A DNA stretch of 64,000 bases, from positions 62,001 through 126,000 of the forward strand of contig NZ_JAYLLN010000003.1 in NCBI RefSeq assembly GCF_037126265.1, in the 5' to 3' direction. The DNA comes from Sphingobacterium tenebrionis (GTDB taxonomy: Bacteria > Bacteroidota > Bacteroidia > Sphingobacteriales > Sphingobacteriaceae). Of the stretch, positions 34,266 to 42,949 are shown one piece after another. Position 1 is the first letter of the stretch; each line of letters starts with the position of its first letter. The translations under genes were made by a program, and so were the position numbers. Under the pieces are notes generated by a model that worked only from the letters and a program-made list of their open reading frames with translations, searched no databases and was not told the DNA's origin.

Positions 34266-34901
34266 ATGAAAAAAAAGTTATTGATCGGTATTGTGCTATT
34301 GGTACTGATTTCGGTGCAGGCCCGGGCCCAATCCACCGAAGTACAGCAGCTCCTGTTGAATGTGGAAAAATTGGCCCAGTTCAAAAAGGTGCTCAAGGAT
34401 ATGGAGGAAGGGTATGAGATACTTAAAAACGGTTATAACCATATCCGGGATATCTCCAAAGGGAATTTCGGATTACACAGGTTATTCCTCGATGGCCTAT
34501 TAAAGGTGAATCCGGCGGTCCGGAACTACCACAAGGTGGCTTCCATCTTATTTATGCAGAAACGGATACTCGAGCTCTCCATTGGCCATACCGGGGACCT
34601 GGTACGGCAGGGAGGCTTTGATCCAAAAGAACTGGAGCATCTGGAAAATCTGTATTCCAAGGTACTCCAGGGCTGCCTAGAAGAACTGGGCGAACTCACT
34701 ATGGTACTGTCCGCTGGTCGGGCAAAAATGGATGATGGAGAACGGCTACGCACCATTGATTCGGTCCATGAGAGGATGGAGCGGCACCTTCGGCTAATAA
34801 GGTCATTGACCGCGTCTAATAGTATCCTCGAATACCATCGTCAAAGGGAGTGGGATCATACGGGTTCCATGAAGAGTTTGCAGGGAATAACAAACCGTTA
34901 A
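34266..34901 (+). CDS. Exported tra-operon protein, paralogue of the previous gene
   Basis: A 211-residue protein with signal peptide ('KKLLIGIVLLVLISVQARAQ'), then helices: 'LLNVEKLAQFKKVLKDMEEG', 'YEILKNGYNHIRDISKGNFG', 'LHRLFLDGLLKVNPAVR'. It shares the S/K-G-x-x-x-LHR block and length with its neighbour. Lies 14 bases after it and 13 before traJ. Presumed periplasmic T4SS component; precise role unknown. Confidence 0.7.
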   Translation: MKKKLLIGIVLLVLISVQARAQSTEVQQLLLNVEKLAQFKKVLKDMEEGYEILKNGYNHIRDISKGNFGLHRLFLDGLLKVNPAVRNYHKVASILFMQKRILELSIGHTGDLVRQGGFDPKELEHLENLYSKVLQGCLEELGELTMVLSAGRAKMDDGERLRTIDSVHERMERHLRLIRSLTASNSILEYHRQREWDHTGSMKSLQGITNR

Positions 34902-34914
34902 ATATTTTACAGAA

Positions 34915-36111
34915 ATGAAACGAAGACATTTTATGGTGATCTTTTTTGGTTGCCTGGCCCTTTGCCCCCAGATGGTCCTGGCCCAGGATCTCGGGCAGGA
35001 TCTCCTCAGCCTTCGAGAGGTCCTCGAGCAGCTTTATTTAGAAATGGTACCCCTCAGCCAGAGGCTGATGGGTGTTGGCCAGGGGCTGGCAGGATTCGCT
35101 GCCCTACTGCATATTTCCATAAGGGTATGGAGGCACCTGTCAAGGGCAGAGGGCGTAGATGTCTACCCCTTATTGAGACCGTTTGCGATAGGACTGTGCA
35201 TTGCCTTCTTCCCTGCATTCATGGGGCTTGTAAACGGAATCCTTTCACCGACTGTTGCTGCTACCAATGCCATGGTGGAAGATTCGCAAACAGCCATTGA
35301 GGTGCTCCTTGAAAAGAAAAGGGAAGCTGTAAAGCAGACCATCCCGTGGCAGATCTATGTGGGTGAGGGTGGTGAGGGGGATAGGGACTTATGGTACAGA
35401 TATACATACAAAGATGAAGACCCCACAGAAGAAGGGCTACTACAGGGCATCGGCAACGACATCAAGTTTGCCATGGCAAAGGCAGCATACGGTTTTCGAA
35501 ATGGGGTAAAGGAATGGATGAGCGAAATCCTTGAGCTCCTATTCCAGGCTGCAGCTTTATGCATAGATACCCTCAGGACTTTCCAGTTGGTGGTACTTAC
35601 CATATTGGGACCACTGGTCTTCGGACTGTCGGTTTTCGAGGGTTTCCACCACACGCTCACCGTCTGGCTTGCCAGGTACATCAATATCTTTCTCTGGTTG
35701 CCGGTGGCCAATATATTTGGGAGCATCATCGGCAGGATCCAGCAGAAAATGCTACTGATCGATCTGGCCCAGATCCAGGTAATGGGCGATACAATGTTCG
35801 ACAGGACCCATCTGGCCTACCAGATCTTTCTGATTATCGGGATCGTAGGGTATTTCACCGTACCATCAGTGGCGAATTATATTGTCCATTCAAGTGATGG
35901 CAGCGTATTTGGTGTTCGGGTTACCCAAATGTTCTCCTCAACGGCAGATAGGGCAGTAGTTGTTTCATCCTCAGGATTATCGATGGCAAGGGATTCGTTC
36001 GGTGATGCGGCCTCGTCGATGGGACAGGGGATGGCTCAACAGGCTTCCAATTCTCCCTATTTCAACGATCAACAGGGTTTCCGGACAGGTAAGGGCAGGA
36101 ATTCCGAATAA
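34915..36111 (+). CDS. traJ: Conjugative transposon protein TraJ (VirB6-like)
   Basis: A 398-residue polytopic membrane protein: signal-like first segment ('MVIFFGCLALCPQMVLAQD'), then hydrophobic helices at about 50-70, 85-115, 195-215, 220-245, 255-275 and 300-320. 'LYLEMVPLSQRLMGVGQGLA' and 'LTILGPLVFGLSVFEGF' are typical TraJ blocks. As a VirB6 counterpart it forms the inner-membrane pore. The C-terminal 70 residues are Ser/Gln-rich and cytoplasmic or periplasmic tail. Confidence 0.9.
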   Translation: MKRRHFMVIFFGCLALCPQMVLAQDLGQDLLSLREVLEQLYLEMVPLSQRLMGVGQGLAGFAALLHISIRVWRHLSRAEGVDVYPLLRPFAIGLCIAFFPAFMGLVNGILSPTVAATNAMVEDSQTAIEVLLEKKREAVKQTIPWQIYVGEGGEGDRDLWYRYTYKDEDPTEEGLLQGIGNDIKFAMAKAAYGFRNGVKEWMSEILELLFQAAALCIDTLRTFQLVVLTILGPLVFGLSVFEGFHHTLTVWLARYINIFLWLPVANIFGSIIGRIQQKMLLIDLAQIQVMGDTMFDRTHLAYQIFLIIGIVGYFTVPSVANYIVHSSDGSVFGVRVTQMFSSTADRAVVVSSSGLSMARDSFGDAASSMGQGMAQQASNSPYFNDQQGFRTGKGRNSE

Positions 36112-36132
36112 TATCCATAAACCAGATTCATC

Positions 36133-36753
36133 ATGTTCAGAAAATTCAACAACCTTGATACCGCCTTTCGGCAGGTTCGTAACTTTTGCCTCTTGATCGT
36201 GGCCATTTTTGCTGGCATCTGCCTTTATTCGGTGCACAGGAACGGCCAGATCTCAAAGGATTCCAATCAAAGGATTTATCTGTTGGCACCGGGCGCCGTA
36301 CTCCAGGCTGTTGCCTCAACTCGGGGTGAGAACCTCCAGGTGGAGGCACAGCAGCATGTGGAAAGCTTCCACCGTTATTTCTTCACCCTTGACCCTGACG
36401 AAAAGGTGATCCGTGAGCAGCTCTCCCGTGCGCTCTACCTGGCTGATGCCAGCGCCAGGAGGAGCTATGAGACGCTGCTCGAGAAAGGGTATTATCGGGA
36501 TATCATTGCAGCGAACATCAGTCAGCGGATCAGCGTAGATAGTATAGTCATGGAGATGGGTTCCCATCCCTATAGGTTCACGTTCCATGGTTCCCAACAG
36601 ATCATCCGATCCAGCGTGGAGACCACACGGCGTCTGGTAACCATGGGCCAGCTGCGGGAGGTAACAAGGAGTGCCAATAATCCCCATGGATTTCTAATCG
36701 AGGGCTGGAGGACGACCGACAATTCAGAGCTGAGGACCATCGAAAGGAGATGA
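36133..36753 (+). CDS. traK: Conjugative transposon protein TraK (VirB8-like)
   Basis: A 206-residue protein with one N-terminal membrane helix ('NFCLLIVAIFAGICLYSVHR') and a periplasmic domain containing 'VESFHRYFFTLDPDEKVIRE' and 'NNPHGFLIEGWRTTDN', both hallmark blocks of TraK. It is the VirB8 counterpart bridging the inner membrane complex. Its stop overlaps the start of the next gene by 4 bases. Confidence 0.92.
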   Translation: MFRKFNNLDTAFRQVRNFCLLIVAIFAGICLYSVHRNGQISKDSNQRIYLLAPGAVLQAVASTRGENLQVEAQQHVESFHRYFFTLDPDEKVIREQLSRALYLADASARRSYETLLEKGYYRDIIAANISQRISVDSIVMEMGSHPYRFTFHGSQQIIRSSVETTRRLVTMGQLREVTRSANNPHGFLIEGWRTTDNSELRTIERR

Positions 36754-37196
36754 AGAAGGAAATGGACACAAAAGCATCAGGAAATTTCCATAGGTTGATC
36801 AGGAACAGCATAACCTCTCGGATCAGGGGATTACGTAAAGGTATCTATTTTTTTTCACTGCCATTGGTGCTCCTTCTTGCCCTATGTTTCGGTGAGCGTT
36901 TCAAATGTCCCACCAACAGCGGGGAAATGTCCCCTACCAGAAGGTTTGGCAGGGTGGTTCAGGTCTCGGAGCAGCCCTCTGATGAAGTACAAAATACTAT
37001 TTACCTAAAGCGATTGAAATCCCATAGGGATTTCCTGGAGCGGATCATGGACTGCAAGGCCCTTGGATGCGAGGAACTCCGTAGCTCCTTGGCCCGGGAA
37101 CATGCAGGACTCCTGGATTCCCTGTATACAGCTATCGAATTACTAAAACACAAAAAAATCTCTAAAAATGAAAATCATAGATCAACTCAAAAGTAG
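36750..37196 (+). CDS. traL: TraL-like small membrane protein
   Basis: A 148-residue protein with a single membrane helix ('FFSLPLVLLLALCFGERF', about 34-52) and a soluble C-terminal domain having CxxxGC. It lies between traK and traM where TraL is expected; sequence support is otherwise weak. ATGA overlap with traK and a 29-base overlap with traM. Confidence 0.7.
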   Translation: MKKEMDTKASGNFHRLIRNSITSRIRGLRKGIYFFSLPLVLLLALCFGERFKCPTNSGEMSPTRRFGRVVQVSEQPSDEVQNTIYLKRLKSHRDFLERIMDCKALGCEELRSSLAREHAGLLDSLYTAIELLKHKKISKNENHRSTQK

Positions 37197-38427
37197 ATTG
37201 AAGGGAAGTCCCAAGGGCACTTTCCTTGCCATCAGCCTTGCCATTGTGGTCATTGGAATGTTCATCCTGAACACCTTTGGCGACCAGTCTGGAAGAACGG
37301 TTCAAAAAGATGGACTAATAGGCGAGGTGCCTAGTCCTAATCCTGATGGGGATCTGGTTGTCAGTAAATTGGAGCACTACGAGAGGTTGTCCAGGGAACT
37401 GCTAAATGAGAACCTCAGCAATGGTGTGCAAACCGATACACCTTCATGGGGCGATTCGCTGGAGGAGCAATGGGCTCTTCATGAGCCAGGATCCTATGGC
37501 CGAGACCGGCCCATCACATCTGCCCAAGAACAGATCTACGATCGTCTTGAACAGATCGGCCGTCTAATCAAAGATCCTGAACCAATGGTCCCTCAGGATG
37601 ATTATGCAAAATTGACTTACATGGCAGGTTCGTCAATGCCTACCAGCCCACAGGACGCTTCCATCAAGCAGCTTGAAGGAATAATGGCAGATTTCACACG
37701 ATCAGATGGGCAGGATGAGGAACTGCAGCAACTGGGAGTGCTTCTGGATAAGATCCAGATGATCCAGGACCCAAGTAGGATACCGATGGACGATGGAATG
37801 GAAGGGATTGCGAGAAGGCCAGCGGTACATTCGGTTTTTAGACCTGATCCTGGAATATCGGACCTAACCCTGGATACGCCTGATCGAATGGGGGAGAAGG
37901 GTGCGTTCCAAAATATTGAACTGGAGGGAATCGAAACCACCGGCGATAATTCATTCCGGGCCATGGTGGAGATGGACCAACTGGTACAGCACGGCTCCAT
38001 CCTCAGGTTACGTCTTTTGGATGACTTGACAACGGCTGGGCTGAGGTTCGAAAAACAAAGTCTCCTGTTCGGAGAATGTTCGATCTCCCAGGGCCGGCTC
38101 CGGGTCAGGATAAGCTCCCTGTATAAGGGAGGGAAGATCCTTCCCGTAAATCTTGAGGCCCATGATCTTGATGGAATGTTGGGGCTTTACGTTCCGGGCA
38201 CACTACTTTCAGAACCTGGTGCGAATACACTGCAGCAACAGGTCAACAACATAGCTATATCGGACCTGGAAAACCCCGGCGTGGGAAGATGGTATTCCAA
38301 GGTTGCCGGCATCGGTGTGGACGCTGCACGAAAGGTCTTATCCAAAAGACCGGGTAACAGAAAGATCAGGATCAGGGCAGGGCATCAACTACTGCTCGTC
38401 GACTCGGAATCCGAAAATATTAAATAA
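37168..38427 (+). CDS. traM: Conjugative transposon protein TraM (VirB10-like)
   Basis: A 419-residue protein: short cytoplasmic start, one membrane helix ('GTFLAISLAIVVIGMFILNTFG', about 13-34; here cited in part), a long acidic linker (40-220), and a periplasmic C-terminal domain (245-415) with 'SFRAMVEMDQLVQHGSILRL' and 'SQGRLRVRISSLYKGGKILP'. This is the TraM layout, functionally equal to VirB10, which spans both membranes. It overlaps traL by 29 bases, so its start is firmly set by the family N-terminus. Confidence 0.92.
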   Translation: MKIIDQLKSRLKGSPKGTFLAISLAIVVIGMFILNTFGDQSGRTVQKDGLIGEVPSPNPDGDLVVSKLEHYERLSRELLNENLSNGVQTDTPSWGDSLEEQWALHEPGSYGRDRPITSAQEQIYDRLEQIGRLIKDPEPMVPQDDYAKLTYMAGSSMPTSPQDASIKQLEGIMADFTRSDGQDEELQQLGVLLDKIQMIQDPSRIPMDDGMEGIARRPAVHSVFRPDPGISDLTLDTPDRMGEKGAFQNIELEGIETTGDNSFRAMVEMDQLVQHGSILRLRLLDDLTTAGLRFEKQSLLFGECSISQGRLRVRISSLYKGGKILPVNLEAHDLDGMLGLYVPGTLLSEPGANTLQQQVNNIAISDLENPGVGRWYSKVAGIGVDAARKVLSKRPGNRKIRIRAGHQLLLVDSESENIK

Positions 38428-38452
38428 TAGGAAATGAAAACAAAGCAACATT

Positions 38453-39322
38453 ATGAGAACAGTCAAATTCACAATATCATTGGTCCTGTTTCTGAACTTG
38501 ACCTGCCTGAATGGCCAGCAACCCTCCGCCCAGCTTTCTAAAGACAGCATACTATTTAAGGAGATACTGATCTCCGATAACATGACGACACATATCGTCT
38601 TCCCTGACCAGATCACTATGATCAATCTGGGCAGCAGCGAGATAGCTGCCCAGAGGGCGCAGGGTTCAACGAACGTGCTACAGCTCAAGGCGATTTCCCC
38701 CGAATTCCAAAGGACCAACCTTACGGTGATCACCAGCTCGGGTTCCCTGCACTGTTTTGCCGTAGGTTACACAAAGGAACCAAAGGTGATGATTTATAGG
38801 TTCAAGGATACCACCCATACCCCTTCCGCTAAATTCATCAGACCACCAGTGGACCTAATAAGGATCAGGTCCATTGCGCAGAACCTGGTCTTGACGAAGG
38901 GTCGCCGGTTGACCCGGAGCCACCGGGTAGGAGGGGTTAAAGCAGATCTGCAGGGGATATACCTCCATGGAGATCAGTTCTATCTTCCGATAATCCTTTA
39001 CAACACGGGCGCCGTGGGATTCCAGGTACAGGGTATTTCCAGCAGCCTGGTCCCCAGGTCCCGACATAGGGAGACCGCAATCCAGCACCTGGAAATCAAG
39101 CCATTGATGGTCCTTGGACAGCAGGAACTGGATTGCCGTATGGATAATCCGGCAGGAATGGTGGTCGTACTTCCTAAGTTCTCCCTGGCCCAGGATCGAA
39201 AGATGGTTATACGTATACTGGAGAGGGAGGGCACGCGGAACCTGGAACTGAACGTTAAAAATCAGCATCTGGCCAAGGCAAAGGTGATTTTAGAAGAAAA
39301 AACCGATAATTATGAACCATAA
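38453..39322 (+). CDS. traN: Conjugative transposon protein TraN (VirB9-like)
   Basis: A 289-residue exported protein: signal peptide ('TISLVLFLNLTCLNGQQ'), then 'LISDNMTTHIVFPDQITMIN' with the TraN-typical THIVFP motif, and beta-rich C-terminal domain with 'LTRSHRVGGVKADLQGIYLH'. It corresponds to VirB9 and contacts TraM at the outer membrane core complex. Overlaps the next gene by 11 bases. Confidence 0.92.
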   Translation: MRTVKFTISLVLFLNLTCLNGQQPSAQLSKDSILFKEILISDNMTTHIVFPDQITMINLGSSEIAAQRAQGSTNVLQLKAISPEFQRTNLTVITSSGSLHCFAVGYTKEPKVMIYRFKDTTHTPSAKFIRPPVDLIRIRSIAQNLVLTKGRRLTRSHRVGGVKADLQGIYLHGDQFYLPIILYNTGAVGFQVQGISSSLVPRSRHRETAIQHLEIKPLMVLGQQELDCRMDNPAGMVVVLPKFSLAQDRKMVIRILEREGTRNLELNVKNQHLAKAKVILEEKTDNYEP

Positions 39323-40088
39323 AAATTATGAATATCTCAAAGAACAGCTGCTCTACAGCGGTTTCGGTAACGGGCTTGAGGATTCTCTGAAGGACAATCT
39401 ACAGAGACAGCCAGAAGGCTTCCAGTTGCTCTTCCAGACTGGAATGGGAAAGGGAAGGATCCGTGCGGAACTCAATTTTTCGAGATCCAGCCAATCAGAT
39501 ATGTACTTCTTCAATTCCTATAGGCTGGAAATTGTGCCCCAGGGTACCGAACAGAGAAGGGCCCAACTCTTCTATGTTAACGGCAGGGACCGCTATACAT
39601 TGAAGGAGGCCTATAATCTCATGCATGGTAGGTCTGTATTCAAGGAACTATCAAATCGCCAGGGGGATCGGTATGAGGCATGGGTCCAATTGGACCTCAA
39701 AACAATGGACATCAATGGAAACCACCGTTTCAGGCAGTTCCATAAGAATTATGGGTTTGATCTGCAGTCGGAGCTCGATAGGTACCCTATCAGGGAGCTC
39801 GAAATGCCCGATAGGCGACAGGACCTGATCGATGCCCTCCAACTGGGTAACCGCCAGCCTGTGACCATGGAACTGGAAAAGGGTGAGACCAGGTTGTACC
39901 TACAGGCCAACCCCCAGTTCAAAGTTCTCAACGTCTATGACGAAAATGGAATCAGGCAGGAATTCCTGGGGCCTGAGAAGGGAATGGACTTAACCATGGA
40001 AAAGACCGATAGGAAGAAACTTTCCACAGGTGAGCTTTCAGAGGCAAAAAAAAAAATACACGGACGAAAACGCGGTTTGGGTGGATGA
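39312..40088 (+). CDS. Conjugative-element accessory protein, soluble, unknown function
   Basis: A 258-residue protein with no signal or membrane segment. Blocks 'QSDMYFFNSYRLEIV', 'YTLKEAYNLMHGRSVFKELS' and 'NRQPVTMELEKGETRLYLQA' followed by 'NPQFKVLNVYDENG' are familiar from proteins accompanying Bacteroidetes conjugative elements, where they accompany DNA-processing genes. The N-terminal 'YEYLKEQLLYSGFGNGLEDS' is also typical. Function is unproven; cytoplasmic. Starts within traN. Confidence 0.75.
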   Translation: MNHKNYEYLKEQLLYSGFGNGLEDSLKDNLQRQPEGFQLLFQTGMGKGRIRAELNFSRSSQSDMYFFNSYRLEIVPQGTEQRRAQLFYVNGRDRYTLKEAYNLMHGRSVFKELSNRQGDRYEAWVQLDLKTMDINGNHRFRQFHKNYGFDLQSELDRYPIRELEMPDRRQDLIDALQLGNRQPVTMELEKGETRLYLQANPQFKVLNVYDENGIRQEFLGPEKGMDLTMEKTDRKKLSTGELSEAKKKIHGRKRGLGG

Positions 40089-40432
40089 CATGGTCCAGTT
40101 TCATGAAATTGGAGGAAACACTTCCCCGGATATTCCATGGACTTCGGTATGATCACAGGCTGGGGATGTCCCATCTGGCAGTTTATATGGCACTAATGGA
40201 GCAATGGTACACCGATGGTTTCCAGGAGCACCTGGAAACCTATGCCCGAACTACGGCCAGGTTGGCCAAGGTTTCCCTTGCTACATGCTACGGCTGTCTT
40301 TCGGACCTGGATTGTTACGGATATATAAGCTACCAGGCCAGCTTCGATCCTAGGATCGGTAGCAGGATCGAATTCAAGATTGGTCCTGACGATCCTAGGG
40401 GGCAGGGTGGTCTTCCCATCCGTCCGGATTGA
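40085..40432 (+). CDS. Winged-helix-like regulator or replication-related protein
   Basis: A 115-residue protein whose ATG overlaps the previous TGA. 'HLAVYMALMEQWYTDGFQE', 'RTTARLAKVSLATCYGCLSD' and 'LDCYGYISYQASFDPRIGS' fit a winged helix in which the second segment is the recognition helix, as in small regulators found in Bacteroidetes mobile elements. May regulate the tra operon. The C-terminal GPDDPRGQGG tail is disordered. Confidence 0.65.
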   Translation: MTWSSFMKLEETLPRIFHGLRYDHRLGMSHLAVYMALMEQWYTDGFQEHLETYARTTARLAKVSLATCYGCLSDLDCYGYISYQASFDPRIGSRIEFKIGPDDPRGQGGLPIRPD

Positions 40433-40543
40433 GCGGACAACATTCCAATGGGTAAGGGGAGTCGGGAGATCAAGTGCCAAAGGGAAGGGTTGGGAACGGG
40501 ATTGATTTACCGGTTGTGGTTTTTTTTTATAAGCAAAAAGGTA

Positions 40544-40732
40544 ATGGATCAGGGAAGAGGTCTGCGTAATGTGGACAGATTTACAGAAAAGAATGAATTC
40601 GAAGGATTGATGGATCAATTAAAAAAGTTCGAAGCTATGCTGAAGCTCCGGCAGAGTGAACCTGCGGGTATGGGCATGGATTATCATCTGGAACATGGTG
40701 ATTCATTCCTCCGGCTGAGGGTATATGGCTGA
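40544..40732 (+). CDS. Hypothetical small protein at the end of the tra cluster
   Basis: A 62-residue frame from ATG 40544; an upstream ATG at 40448 would add an unlikely Trp/Phe-rich stretch. Acidic/basic helical 'FEGLMDQLKKFEAMLKLRQS' and a short end 'SFLRLRVYG'. No family recognised; possibly co-transcribed with the preceding gene. Confidence 0.45.
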   Translation: MDQGRGLRNVDRFTEKNEFEGLMDQLKKFEAMLKLRQSEPAGMGMDYHLEHGDSFLRLRVYG

Positions 40733-40802
40733 TCGCTCATCCCAAAAATGGGCAGCGGTCATTCCCAGCAGCACGGCTGGGAATCAAATGGGGATCTTAT
40801 AT

Positions 40803-40925
40803 TTATATCCGTAGATCCCTTATTGCCACAGCCCATCTGCCCTGGGCGCACCTTGGACAGTCGCCTTTTTCTGGAAGGGATTCCAGCACATTTCCGCAGA
40901 ACATGCATGCTATGAATTCCAACAT
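40803..40925 (-). CDS. 40-residue zinc-ribbon protein
   Basis: Minus-strand frame from ATG 40925 to stop at 40803. It reads MLEFIACMFCGNVLESLPEK and then GDCPRCAQGRWAVAIRDLRI: two CxxC knuckles 15 residues apart, as in a rubredoxin-like or generic zinc ribbon. No known partner; opposite to the tra operon. The motif makes chance unlikely although the frame is very short. Confidence 0.5.
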   Translation of the reverse strand: MLEFIACMFCGNVLESLPEKGDCPRCAQGRWAVAIRDLRI

Positions 40926-41820
40926 GGGGAGGGTATAACCCTTAAGGGAGGCTCACCTGTCTTCCATAGGAGGGCTGACCAGGTTATTACGGTTAGGTGG
41001 GTCTAAACAAAGGGTTGGACCGATCGAACGAAAGGAAATAAATTGGGAATACGGGACATACTTCAGGTAGATATCTTCCCGGATGAAAATCGGTCATTCG
41101 GGGATGGCCATATTTTCCAGGTAGCTGGTTTTTCCTTTCTATCCACGAACAAAGAGGCCGATATCTTGCGTTCCCGAACTCTTTGGCCATTTGTTTGTTC
41201 CCTCTTTAGATAGGACAGGGGGATGGTTTCCTGAATCGAAAACTTATGTTGGATGTTCTGGACACCCGGGGGAGGTTTTCGTTGGCAAAAAAATCTGAAA
41301 AGGACGGTGTTGATGAGTTCTCCCAACGGAAACTATCGGCATTTGGCAGGGTTAGCCTCGGGCAGTCTGGGACCATGGCCTTACATCTGTTCGTTACAAT
41401 GATCCATCTCCAGAAGATTGATCCTTCCTGGACAATCCCTTTGACCCTTAGAACCATATTCAATTAATATCAAAAGTTAAGGCCATGTACTGAATGGTAT
41501 GCAATGACCAAGAGACAATTCTCCATGTATGGATTCTTGGTCCTTTTCTTGCCTGTTGGGGTTCTTCGATGCAGGTCAATTGATAGGACCGGATAATTGG
41601 TCTATACATGGTAGCTGGTCCTGCCATGGGTCTTGATTTCAATGGTCTATGCCCAATTATTCCAGAGATATGAGCTGGGCACTCCTTTGGCCACCCTTTG
41701 CATCAAGCACTTATGCTTGTCCTGAAATTACGCAGAGAAGAGGTTCCCCGGCAATTAGGCAACAGGAATTTTCCGGTTCAGTGGGGTGGCATTAAATATG
41801 ATGATCAACAGAATATTTAT
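40926..41820. other. Intergenic stretch
   Basis: Nearly 900 bases with overlapping short frames on both strands (for example 41246-41467 plus) but no recognisable product. Confidence 0.4.
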
Positions 41821-41948
41821 TTTGGATACCGAACGGTATTTTGTATATTTAACTGTTTGTCAGCCACGGTTTGATAGTCGTAGGATCAAAGGCGTGGGAT
41901 CGCATAGGTATGATTTCAGGGTAGTACCACTGGTGCTATCCATTTTTG
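41821..41948 (+). ncRNA. Structured RNA element, copy 2
   Basis: Promoter-like TTTG (41821-41824) and TATATTTA (41844-41851), spacing 19, followed by hairpins AACTGT/ACGGTT with TGTCAG in the loop (41851-41871), TTTGAT/ATCAAA (41870-41890), and terminator GGGTAGTACC-ACT-GGTGCTATCC with ATTTTTG (41919-41948). It matches copy 1 at 15305-15412 in order, loop sequence, AGGTA..ATTT linker and terminator, while several stem pairs differ in a compensatory way. Likely a small RNA of about 90 bases. Confidence 0.65.
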
Positions 41949-41983
41949 CAAGCTTCATAATAACTACAGTATAATTGATTAGT

Positions 41984-42016
41984 TCCCTATCAGGCATCCT
42001 GATAGGGATTTTTTAT
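41984..42016 (+). terminator. Intrinsic terminator
   Basis: TCCCTATCAG and CTGATAGGGA form a perfect 10-bp stem with GCATC loop, then TTTTTTAT. It lies about 35 bases after the RNA element and also may serve the convergent LuxR-type gene poorly, as its T-run is on the plus strand. Confidence 0.75.
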
Positions 42017-42134
42017 CCTCGTATTTTTAGATTGGGGCGGGAGGAACATTTCCTTTATGTTCGCTGCTTTCCTTGTTTACACCTTGATGAAATGCTGGGG
42101 ACCTGGATAAACTATACCATGCCGTGGCTTCCCA

Positions 42135-42899
42135 TCATATCCAGCCTTCCTTTAGGGATCTTATCAGGAGTTCCTGTATGCTCCTACAACCGGTTTTCCT
42201 AAGGATATTCTTGCGGTGGGTACGGATGGTATGCAGGCTTCGGTTGGTGATCTGGGCTATCCTTTTACTGTCCATCCCTTCAACCAGAAGTCCCAGTATA
42301 CCGAGTTCGCTGGAGGTCAGCTGCAGCTTTTCAACGGAAAACCTCCGGGCTGGCCGAACATTGATGTAGGATGGAAGCCCCTTGAGTCCGATGAAAGACA
42401 ATCTCATCTCCTGGAAGGGAGCTATGTCGGTTATATCGGTATGAAGGACCAGGTTGCGCATCACGTTCCCCGAATCATCGGCGGCAATGGTAATGGTCTG
42501 CTGCAGGATGTGTACGAAATCCCCGTCCTGTTTCCTCATGCGGTAGTTGTACCTGGTCTTATAACTGAAGAGGTCCTCCAGGGCCAGTTTCTTCTTGAAT
42601 TCCACGACTGTGGCTTCGATATCCCCAAAGAGAGGAAGGTCCTCGGGATGCATATTATCCATGATGTATTGTACCGAGAATTCATCTGCCGGTACCCCGA
42701 TGACCTCCTGGATCCCATTGGAGACCATATCGATATGTTTCAGAAATGGGTCGAACAGGAAAAAATAGGAAGCACCCGGTTGCACCATCTCCAAAAGCTG
42801 TCGGTAAAGGGCACTATCTAACTTACCGACCCAATCGGTACCCCGTGAACCTATATCCGACCAACCCTTGTATACCTCACTTATGATTGGGTGTTTCAT
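42135..42899 (-). CDS. LuxR-type regulator with PAS domain
   Basis: A 254-residue protein: PAS fold about residues 35-150 ('HIDMVSNGIQEVIGVPADEF', 'MHPEDLPLFGDIEATVV'), and C-terminal LuxR/NarL helix-turn-helix from about 190 ('LTSSELGILGLLVEGMDSKR', 'SLHTIRTHRKNILRKTG'). No receiver domain; the PAS domain must sense the signal directly. Common in Bacteroidetes; targets unknown. Single gene, 50 bases downstream from the hydrolase start region on the same strand. Confidence 0.88.
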   Translation of the reverse strand: MKHPIISEVYKGWSDIGSRGTDWVGKLDSALYRQLLEMVQPGASYFFLFDPFLKHIDMVSNGIQEVIGVPADEFSVQYIMDNMHPEDLPLFGDIEATVVEFKKKLALEDLFSYKTRYNYRMRKQDGDFVHILQQTITIAADDSGNVMRNLVLHTDITDIAPFQEMRLSFIGLKGLPSYINVRPARRFSVEKLQLTSSELGILGLLVEGMDSKRIAQITNRSLHTIRTHRKNILRKTGCRSIQELLIRSLKEGWI

Positions 42900-42949
42900 A
42901 ATGCGCTGATTAGATCCTGATATTATCTACAGGATGATGTTCTACTGTT

